Of a stretch of 5,501 nucleotides of DNA, positions 1 to 4,832 are shown in pieces (the first letter of the stretch is position 1; every line of letters starts with the position of its first letter). Origin of the DNA: Candidatus Peregrinibacteria bacterium (lineage in GTDB: Bacteria; Patescibacteriota; Gracilibacteria; UBA1369; LOWO2-01-FULL-3); contig JACPLZ010000010.1 in the NCBI GenBank assembly GCA_016186245.1, forward strand, positions 1 through 5,501, written 5' to 3'. A model generated the notes under the pieces. That model was not told the DNA's origin. It did no database searches and saw nothing but the letters and a program-made list of their open reading frames with translations. The translations under genes were made by a program, and so were the position numbers.

Positions 1-30
1 GCTCGCCACCTTCGGTGGCTCGCAACTGGC
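1..30. repeat. 30-bp hairpin repeat, copy 1
   Basis: This stretch is identical base for base to 158-187. Its core is an inverted repeat, GCCACC-TTC-GGTGGC (5-19), which can form a 6-bp stem with a 3-nt loop. It lies two bases past the stop codon of the helix-turn-helix gene and touches the left window edge, so the repeat or an array of it may continue outside. I recall very similar hairpin sequences scattered through candidate-phyla genomes, but this is memory, not a search. Confidence 0.85.
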
Positions 31-32
31 AA

Positions 33-359
33 CTACAACTGGAAATACTGCTGCTTCTCTTCACTGTTTTTCTGATCAACGCTGTAATGCGCATGGATTG
101 TCGCAGAGGGTCTATTTTTATCAGAAACGGGCTGGGCGGCTGGAGAGGAGAAATGTTGCTCGCCACCTTCGGTGGCTCGCAACTGGCTCGTAACTGATCT
201 ATCTTCAAGAAATTTTTGCACCGCACTTTCCTTGATTCTATAAACTCTTCCCAGCTTTACCCCCTGTAATTTTCCTTCCCGGATAAATTTCAGGATTGTG
301 AAGGGATGCACCTGAAGAATGTTGGCAACCTGCTCTGTGGTAAAAAAATTCTCGATCAT
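33..359 (-). CDS. Small excisionase-type helix-turn-helix DNA-binding protein
   Basis: This 108-residue protein has a typical HTH_17/excisionase (MerR-like) domain at residues 1-53. It begins with TTEQVANILQVHPFTI, where the sequence-reading helix would lie around VHPFTILKFIREG, followed by the LQGVKLGRVYRI wing and a final helix ESAVQKFLED. Proteins of this family bind DNA as small regulators or recombination directionality factors; no integrase is visible here, so a regulatory role is as likely as excision. The family domain normally ends near residue 54. The remaining half is polar and low in complexity, and residues 58-68 are encoded by the 30-bp repeat at 158-187, so the tail probably arose by repeat insertion or read-through. 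The ATG at 359 is chosen because it places the domain at the N-terminus as expected; no Shine-Dalgarno sequence precedes it. A promoter is proposed at 490-518, which would leave a leader of about 120 nt. Confidence 0.8.
   Translation of the reverse strand: MIENFFTTEQVANILQVHPFTILKFIREGKLQGVKLGRVYRIKESAVQKFLEDRSVTSQLRATEGGEQHFSSPAAQPVSDKNRPSATIHAHYSVDQKNSEEKQQYFQL
158..187. repeat. 30-bp hairpin repeat, copy 2, inside the HTH gene
   Basis: This is an exact copy of 1-30, with its hairpin GCCACC-TTC-GGTGGC at 162-176. The copies are 157 bp apart in the same orientation. Here the repeat is translated as part of the C-terminal tail of the helix-turn-helix protein (around SQLRATEGGEQ). Its right part overlaps a short tandem repeat: TGGCTCGCAAC (173-183) is followed directly by TGGCTCGTAAC (184-194), an 11-bp unit with one mismatch that copy 1 does not share beyond base 30. 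Confidence 0.85.
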
Positions 360-489
360 TTAATTTCTGTAAACCGGATTAAACTTTAATAAATTTGATT
401 TAATTTCATTAAAGGTAATCCAACTTTACCACTCTTTAACTGGTTTTTCAAACATTCTTCAATTTCAAATGTCATTTCAAAGCGGGTCG

Positions 490-518
490 ACTTTAACATA
501 GTTAACATAATTTTTCAA
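490..518 (-). promoter_or_regulatory. Predicted promoter of the HTH gene
   Basis: On the minus strand, TTGAAA (513-518, five of six matches to the -35 consensus) is followed by a 17-bp spacer and TAAAGT (490-495, four of six matches). A TG one base before it makes an extended -10 element. The predicted transcript would start near 483 and run about 120 nt before the ATG at 359. A 9-bp tandem repeat with core TTAACATA (493-500 and 502-509) covers the -10 and spacer, where a repressor would sit. Confidence 0.5.
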
Positions 519-553
519 TATTTTTGGCAAGTTAATTTAATTTAGCTAAATTT

Positions 554-641
554 AATTAAAGTCTATCGAGTCTGGACATATTCAACAAATTCACTGTAGT
601 TTATTAAATTCTATTAAAGTTAATTAAACTTTAGCGAATCT
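554..641. repeat. 20-bp imperfect direct repeat pair (554-573 and 622-641)
   Basis: AATTAAAGTCTATCGAGTCT at 554-573 and AATTAAACTTTAGCGAATCT at 622-641 match at 16 of 20 positions, 68 bp apart. Both contain an ATTAAA box followed by a CGA-RTCT end. The second copy also sits in a near-palindrome (AAAGT at 616-620 against ACTTT at 628-632). The pair could be two protein-binding sites or an old duplication. Confidence 0.5.
603..632. repeat. Three ATTAAA boxes phased at 10 bp
   Basis: ATTAAATTCT, ATTAAAGTTA and ATTAAACTTT lie head to tail as three 10-bp units. The six-base core is exact in each and the last four bases vary. One helical turn per unit puts all cores on the same DNA face, a pattern expected of cooperative protein binding or of intrinsic bending by A/T tracts. 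Confidence 0.6.
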
Positions 642-719
642 AACGAGTAAGTCAAAGGTTGGCAAATTAGCGGTCAAACTGTTGACGCGCTGCCGTGTGA
701 AAGTTTTTTTATCAGACTA

Positions 720-1061
720 TTAAGCTTTCGTATCTTCCAGAAGTCGTTGATACTCTCTTGCGTTTTTGCCTCCATAGCTTGGCGGGCAATCATGTGCATT
801 TCCAAAGGTAGACTCAACTCTGCGGGAAGTATTAGCTGCCTTATCAACTTGTCCGAGTAATAAAGCACTCTGTAAATCACAATATATGCGATGCCTCCCC
901 CTATCCAGATCGTAGGTAATTTCACTGTAAGCCGGACAACGGACACAGTTTTCTTCAAAAAATGTTCTACTTACATCAGACCCCTGGAGGTCGATTTTAT
1001 CGGACAACTCGGAAACTTTTTCGAATAAAGTCCTATTATCGCCGCCTTCTGATTCTCCCAT
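720..1061 (-). CDS. Small four-cysteine protein of unknown function
   Basis: I do not recognise this 113-residue protein. It is hydrophilic, with no signal peptide or membrane segment. It contains four cysteines: C39 and C42 in a CVRC motif, C61 after RHRIY, and C92 in AHDCPP, with H57 and H90 next to the last two. The CxxC-x18-C-x30-C arrangement could bind zinc or an iron-sulfur cluster, but that is inference. ATG at 1061 is the only usable start, because an in-frame stop at 1092-1094 precedes it with no other start codon between. No Shine-Dalgarno sequence is visible. It begins 48 bp after the uvrA stop on the same strand, so cotranscription is likely. A competing frame (674-958) overlaps it; this frame is preferred for its length, its position behind uvrA and its clustered cysteines. 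Confidence 0.6.
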   Translation of the reverse strand: MGESEGGDNRTLFEKVSELSDKIDLQGSDVSRTFFEENCVRCPAYSEITYDLDRGRHRIYCDLQSALLLGQVDKAANTSRRVESTFGNAHDCPPSYGGKNAREYQRLLEDTKA

Positions 1062-1067
1062 TGGATT

Positions 1068-1100
1068 ATTTGTTAAAAATAGGGGATCAGCTTAACAAAT
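1068..1100. repeat. 9-bp inverted repeat between uvrA and the small protein gene
   Basis: ATTTGTTAA (1068-1076) and TTAACAAAT (1092-1100) are perfect inverted arms around a 15-nt loop. They fill most of the gap between the uvrA stop and the downstream start codon. The stem is almost all A/T and has no T-run after it, so it is a poor terminator. An operator or an mRNA processing or stability hairpin within the operon fits better. Confidence 0.5.
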
Positions 1101-1109
1101 AAAGAACTT

Positions 1110-3992
1110 TTATACAAGGATTTTCTTCAACCACTGGCCTGTATAGGAGTTTTTTTTGCCGGCGATTTCTTCCGGGGTGCCTAACGCTACTATTTTTCCT
1201 CCTTTGTCTCCGCCTTCAGGCCCCATATCTATAATGTGATCCACCGACTTTATAACGTCCAGGTTATGTTCGATCACCAGCACTGTATTCCCCTTTTCAA
1301 CCAGTTTTTGCAGGACGTTAAGAAGTTTTTTTACGTCTTCAAAGTGCAGACCCGTTGTCGGCTCATCAAGCACATACAGCGTCTTTCCTGTGGAACGGCG
1401 GGATAATTCGGTAGCGAGCTTGATACGCTGGGCTTCGCCTCCCGATAATGTCGTTGCCGGCTGCCCAAGGTGGATGTATCCAAGCCCGACCTCGCATAAT
1501 GTCTTTAATTTGGCCTTAATGCTGGGAATAACTATAAAAAATTCCAAAGCCTCCTCGGCTGTCATTTCCAGCACTTCATAAATATTGCGGCTGCGATAAC
1601 GGATTTCCAGAGCTTCTTCGTTATAGCGGCGTCCTTTGCAGACCTCGCATGGCACGTATATATCCGGCAAAAAGTGCATCTCTATCTTCTTTATTCCATC
1701 TCCGCTGCAAGCCTCGCAACGCCCGCCCTTTACATTAAAACTAAAACGTCCCGCTTTGTATCCGCGCATTTTAGCCTCAGAAGTTTGCGCAAATAATTCT
1801 CTAATATCGGTAAATACGCCTGTATAAGTGGCCGGATTTGATCGCGGTGTGCGGCCTATCGGGGACTGATCGATATTGATTATTTTATCGAGATGTTCCA
1901 GACCTTCCACTCCCTGATGTGCCCCCGGCAGAGTTTTGGAGCCATAAAGCTCCTGAGACAGCCGTTTCACCAAAATGTCATTGATCAAAGTCGACTTTCC
2001 CGAGCCGGAAACACCGGTTATTCCGATAAACATACCCAAAGGAAAATGGACATCGATATTTTTTAAATTATGCTCTGTCGCCCCAATGATAGACAGTTTT
2101 TTACCGCTTCCCTTGCGGCGTTTTTCCGGTCTGGCAATTTCAACCTTACCGGCCAGATATTGCCCTGTAAGCGAGTTCTTATTCTTCATAATTTCTTCCG
2201 GAGTACCGGCGGCAACCACTTTTCCGCCATGTTTACCGGCTCCCGGCCCGATGTCGAGAATATAATCGGCAGTCAGCATCGTATCTATATCATGTTCCAC
2301 TACGATGACTGTATTGCCAATATCGCGCAGAGACAAAAGCGTTTTTATCAGTTTATCGTTATCATTCTGGTGCAGACCGATACTTGGCTCATCAAGCACA
2401 TAAATCACCCCCGACAAGCGCGAGCCAATCTGTGTGGCCAGACGGATGCGCTGCGCCTCCCCTCCGGACAATGTATTTGCAGTGCGATCCAAAGTCAGAT
2501 AAGACAGCCCCACATCCTGCAAAAATTGCAGACGATTTTTTATTTCACGGACAATCTGTCTGGCGATTTCCTGCTTCATCGCGCCGAGCTTCAGATTCTC
2601 AAAAAAATCAATCACTCCGGTGATGGAAAATTCCGTAATGTCGATAATGGAAAATTCATTTATTTTGACAGCCAAAATTTCCGGCTTGAGCCGTTTACCG
2701 TTACAGTCCGGACATTTGAGAATCCGCATATACCCTTCAATTTTCCTGCGCACATAATCGGAATCGGTTTCCAGATAACGGCGTTCAAGATTTGGAATTA
2801 TTCCTTCAAAAGAAGTCTGATATTCGCCAATCGCCTCATCCTCTTCAGCATAATGATTATTTACCTTTACGGTATATTTGTGGTCTTTGTCTCCGTGAAG
2901 AATAATCACCATCGCCTCGTCAGAAAGTTTTTTGATCGGCACATTCATCGAAAATTTATGATTTTTGGCAACATTTTCCAGAATTTTGTTATACCAGGTG
3001 AGGTGGGAAGTTGTTGTAGACCATGGCATAATCGCGCCTTCGGCCAAAGTCAGATTTTTATTTGGCATGACGAGGTCGGGAGCGATTTCCAGTTTCGTGC
3101 CGAGACCGTGACATTCCGGACAGGCGCCATGCGGACTGTTGAAGGAAAAACTGCGTGGTGAAATTTCCGGCACGCTGATGTGGCAATTTGGACAGGCAAA
3201 ATGTTCAGAATAAACACGTTCCTCGCCGGTGTCGTGATTGCTTATAATCATAAGCCCTTCGCCAAATTTCAAAGCGGTTTCTATGGAATCGGAGAGACGG
3301 GTGCGGTTTGGATTGGGAACATCAATTTTGTCAGGATCTTTTATTTTACCAAGATTTTTCACCACCAAACGATCAACAACTATTTCAATATTATGTTTTT
3401 TATTCTCATCAAGCTTCGGGACATCGAGGATGGAATACACTTCCCCATCTACCCTGGCGCGTACAAATCCCTCTTTCTTTACCCTGTCCAAAGCCTTTTG
3501 ATGTTGACCTTTGTGGTCGCGCACCAGCGGCGAAAGCACCAGAATTTTGCTGCCCTCTTTCATTGCAGCAACATCTTCCAAAATCTGCTGCGGAGATTGC
3601 CTTTCTATCGGCTGGCCGCATTTGTAGCAGTGAGGCGTACCAACTTTGGCAAACATAAGGCGTAAATAATCATATACTTCCGTGACTGTACCGACTGTGG
3701 AACGTGGGTTTCGTGGAGCGGTTTTCTGATCGATGGAAATGGCAGGAGAAAGCCCTTCTATGGAATCGACATCCGGCTTTTCCATCAACTGGAGAAAATT
3801 GCGGGCATAAGTTGAAAGACTTTCAACATAGCGTCTTTGTCCTTCCGCGTAAATCGTATCAAAAGCCAGGGATGACTTTCCCGAGCCGGAAAGTCCTGTG
3901 ATAACGGTAAATTTATTACGCGGAATTTCCACGCTGATATTTTTGAGATTGTGGATTTTGGCGCCCTTGACAATGATTTTATCGTTGGACAT
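1110..3992 (-). CDS. uvrA: UvrABC excinuclease subunit A (UvrA)
   Basis: UvrA is the ATP-dependent damage sensor of bacterial nucleotide excision repair. As a dimer it scans DNA and loads UvrB at bulky lesions; UvrC then cuts. The gene is intact at 960 residues, close to the usual length of about 940. It has two ABC ATPase modules. The first has Walker A GLSGSGKS (33-40), signature LSGGEAQR (508-515), Walker B YVLDEP (531-536) and the H-loop histidine 567. The second has Walker A GVSGSGKST (660-668), signature LSGGEAQR (849-856), Walker B YVLDEP (873-878) and histidine 909. The UvrB-binding region follows a CYKC pair (122, 125). Two zinc modules are complete: C267, C270, C291, C294 and C759, C762, C782, C785. 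A CPDC pair lies at 427-430. ATG at 3992 is chosen over an in-frame TTG two codons upstream (3998); neither has a Shine-Dalgarno sequence. I see no LexA-type box upstream. Confidence 0.98.
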   Translation of the reverse strand: MSNDKIIVKGAKIHNLKNISVEIPRNKFTVITGLSGSGKSSLAFDTIYAEGQRRYVESLSTYARNFLQLMEKPDVDSIEGLSPAISIDQKTAPRNPRSTVGTVTEVYDYLRLMFAKVGTPHCYKCGQPIERQSPQQILEDVAAMKEGSKILVLSPLVRDHKGQHQKALDRVKKEGFVRARVDGEVYSILDVPKLDENKKHNIEIVVDRLVVKNLGKIKDPDKIDVPNPNRTRLSDSIETALKFGEGLMIISNHDTGEERVYSEHFACPNCHISVPEISPRSFSFNSPHGACPECHGLGTKLEIAPDLVMPNKNLTLAEGAIMPWSTTTSHLTWYNKILENVAKNHKFSMNVPIKKLSDEAMVIILHGDKDHKYTVKVNNHYAEEDEAIGEYQTSFEGIIPNLERRYLETDSDYVRRKIEGYMRILKCPDCNGKRLKPEILAVKINEFSIIDITEFSITGVIDFFENLKLGAMKQEIARQIVREIKNRLQFLQDVGLSYLTLDRTANTLSGGEAQRIRLATQIGSRLSGVIYVLDEPSIGLHQNDNDKLIKTLLSLRDIGNTVIVVEHDIDTMLTADYILDIGPGAGKHGGKVVAAGTPEEIMKNKNSLTGQYLAGKVEIARPEKRRKGSGKKLSIIGATEHNLKNIDVHFPLGMFIGITGVSGSGKSTLINDILVKRLSQELYGSKTLPGAHQGVEGLEHLDKIINIDQSPIGRTPRSNPATYTGVFTDIRELFAQTSEAKMRGYKAGRFSFNVKGGRCEACSGDGIKKIEMHFLPDIYVPCEVCKGRRYNEEALEIRYRSRNIYEVLEMTAEEALEFFIVIPSIKAKLKTLCEVGLGYIHLGQPATTLSGGEAQRIKLATELSRRSTGKTLYVLDEPTTGLHFEDVKKLLNVLQKLVEKGNTVLVIEHNLDVIKSVDHIIDMGPEGGDKGGKIVALGTPEEIAGKKNSYTGQWLKKILV

Positions 3993-4004
3993 ATGCAAGC
4001 GGAG

Positions 4005-4033
4005 AGCTTACCAGAAAAAAAGGGGGAAAGCAA
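4005..4033 (-). promoter_or_regulatory. Possible uvrA promoter
   Basis: On the minus strand, TTGCTT (4028-4033) is 17 bp from TAAGCT (4005-4010), with a TG one base before it as in extended -10 promoters. Both hexamers match the consensus at only about three positions, so the call rests on spacing and the TG. If real, transcription would begin near 3998, giving a uvrA message with almost no leader, which would fit the missing Shine-Dalgarno sequence. Confidence 0.3.
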
Positions 4034-4053
4034 ATATGGGAAAGGGACGGGCG
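4013..4053 (+). other. Purine-rich stretch with four G-runs upstream of uvrA
   Basis: The plus strand is almost pure purine here, with G-runs at 4022-4026, 4038-4040, 4044-4046 and 4049-4051 separated by 11, 3 and 2 bases. Four runs of three or more Gs could fold as a G-quadruplex, although the first loop is long. It lies on the template strand for uvrA, overlapping the proposed -35. Confidence 0.4.
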
Positions 4054-4061
4054 GTGATGGC

Positions 4062-4075
4062 CTTTTCATGAAAAG
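4062..4075. repeat. 14-bp perfect palindrome
   Basis: CTTTTCATGAAAAG reads the same on both strands. It sits 6 bp past the stop codon of the secreted-protein gene and about 70 bp upstream of uvrA. It has no spacer, so it suits a dimeric protein site better than an RNA hairpin, and no T-run follows it directly on either strand. Confidence 0.5.
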
Positions 4076-4081
4076 AAGCGA

Positions 4082-4576
4082 TTAATTAACATGAACCGAA
4101 TAGGGTTCATAAGCCTTAAATGTGGATATTTTAAAAGTATCACTATCCATTACATCCATACCAAAAGTTACAGCGGCTTTATCTTCGTATAAATCAAATC
4201 TAAAAAAATCTGATCCAACTTGCTTATAACATGAAATTGTAGGTGATTCGTCTATAAATGACAATAAGTCTGATTTACTGCATTGTGCAAGGAAGCTATC
4301 TACAAAATGGATACCACCTTGGAAATGATACTGACAATCGTTTAAAGTTCCATCTTCTACAGCATAAGCAAAATCCGTAAAAGAGTCATAGATACCATCG
4401 TAACTGTCAGAATCATAAACGAGAGTACCTGAGACACAGGCTTTAGAAACACGAGGAACTTTAGGGAACCTCTGAAAAAAACCCTGTCCATTTTCCCCAC
4501 CACCAAAATAAACCGCTCCACCAACAACCGCAGCAACCACCAGCACCGCAACTAAAACTTTACTTCCTGTTTTCAT
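4082..4576 (-). CDS. Membrane-anchored secreted protein with four cysteines, unknown function
   Basis: I do not recognise the family of this 164-residue protein. Residues 1-6 are positively charged (two lysines) and residues 7-24 form a hydrophobic Val/Ala segment, ending in a glycine-rich linker (GGGENG). This is a signal anchor or an uncleaved signal peptide, with no lipobox cysteine. The remaining 135 or so residues would be outside the membrane and are rich in Asp, Ser, Phe and Tyr. Cysteines at 47, 81, 99 and 116 could form two disulfides. Repeated aspartate-rich patches (DSDSYDGIYDSFTD) hint at metal binding, but no standard calcium motif is complete. It starts at ATG 4576, 33 bp from a strong -10 element and without a Shine-Dalgarno sequence. 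It lies 89 bp upstream of uvrA on the same strand; the proposed separate uvrA promoter makes a shared operon uncertain. Confidence 0.75.
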   Translation of the reverse strand: MKTGSKVLVAVLVVAAVVGGAVYFGGGENGQGFFQRFPKVPRVSKACVSGTLVYDSDSYDGIYDSFTDFAYAVEDGTLNDCQYHFQGGIHFVDSFLAQCSKSDLLSFIDESPTISCYKQVGSDFFRFDLYEDKAAVTFGMDVMDSDTFKISTFKAYEPYSVHVN

Positions 4577-4608
4577 TTTTGTTTTTGTTATTTTTTAAAA
4601 CTACGATA

Positions 4609-4617
4609 ATTATAACA
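4609..4617 (-). promoter_or_regulatory. Extended -10 promoter of the secreted-protein gene
   Basis: The minus strand reads TGTTATAAT, a perfect TGnTATAAT extended -10 element. No good -35 hexamer lies 16-18 bp upstream, which extended -10 promoters can do without. Transcription would begin near 4602, giving an A-rich leader of about 25 nt before the ATG at 4576. A run of six Cs (minus-strand Gs) lies just upstream at 4620-4625. Confidence 0.6.
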
Positions 4618-4692
4618 TACCCCCCGATTGCAAGCCTAAAATCACGTCTTGTCAAATAATTACATTTATTTTAAAACGCAAGCAGCTATTTT

Positions 4693-4708
4693 CGGCTAAT
4701 ACTAGCCG
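4693..4708. repeat. GC-rich hairpin between divergent promoters
   Basis: CGGCTA (4693-4698) and TAGCCG (4703-4708) form a 6-bp stem with an ATAC loop. TTATTT follows on the plus strand, so it could be a weak terminator for rightward transcription, but no plus-strand gene precedes it. The rest of the intergenic region, apart from the two promoters, shows nothing I can name. Confidence 0.4.
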
Positions 4709-4771
4709 TTATTTAGACTTATACCGTGCGATATTCTGGAAGTCTCGTCTACCCGACTATGACCATAAGTA

Positions 4772-4800
4772 TTGATTCTATCGCCTCTGGCTGATATGGT
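4772..4800 (+). promoter_or_regulatory. Predicted promoter of the rightward gene
   Basis: TTGATT (4772-4777, four of six) is separated by 17 bp from TATGGT (4795-4800, four of six), with TGA just before it giving an extended -10. The expected start near 4807 leaves a leader of about 26 nt before the ATG at 4833. Confidence 0.45.
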
Positions 4801-4832
4801 AAGTATCTCCTTTATTTTTAACAAAAAAACGT

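Larger units (their letters stand above)
360..719. other. AT-rich intergenic region with repeated ATTAAA boxes
   Basis: No convincing gene lies in these 360 bases between the small cysteine protein and the helix-turn-helix gene. ATTAAA occurs at 378, 408, 555, 603, 613 and 623, and its complement TTTAAT at 385, 399, 536 and 551. This gives ten boxes in about 250 bp, clearly more than base composition alone would suggest. They fall in two clusters (378-413 and 536-628) on either side of the proposed promoter. The region lies upstream of a DNA-binding protein gene, so binding sites for that protein are the simplest idea. No terminator with a GC stem and T-run was found for the gene ending at 720. 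Confidence 0.6.

Noticed and set aside
69..127. 8-bp inverted repeat TTTCTGAT / ATCAGAAA (69-76 and 120-127)
   Set aside because: The arms are short and 43 bp apart in a coding region; this is expected by chance.
1..187. CRISPR array
   Set aside because: Only two repeats, 127 bp of intervening sequence, one copy within a coding frame, and no cas genes.
673..686. GTCAA-ACTG-TTGAC hairpin as the terminator of the uvrA operon
   Set aside because: The stem is only 5 bp and on the minus strand no T-run follows; the nearby T7 run (704-710) is on the opposite strand.
674..958. 94-residue minus-strand open frame overlapping the four-cysteine protein
   Set aside because: It overlaps the longer frame 720-1061, starts inside it and lacks any family signal. 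The alternative fits better behind uvrA. It cannot be fully excluded.
2070..3161. Long plus-strand open frame of 363 codons opposite uvrA
   Set aside because: It is antisense to a complete, well-conserved uvrA. Its translation is low-quality, and long antisense frames are common opposite such genes.
3180..3665. Plus-strand open frame of 161 codons opposite uvrA
   Set aside because: It lies wholly inside uvrA on the other strand with no start signals or family resemblance.
4650..4655. Perfect minus-strand TTGACA as the -35 of the secreted-protein promoter
   Set aside because: It is 35 bp from the TATAAT at 4609-4614, twice the workable spacing.
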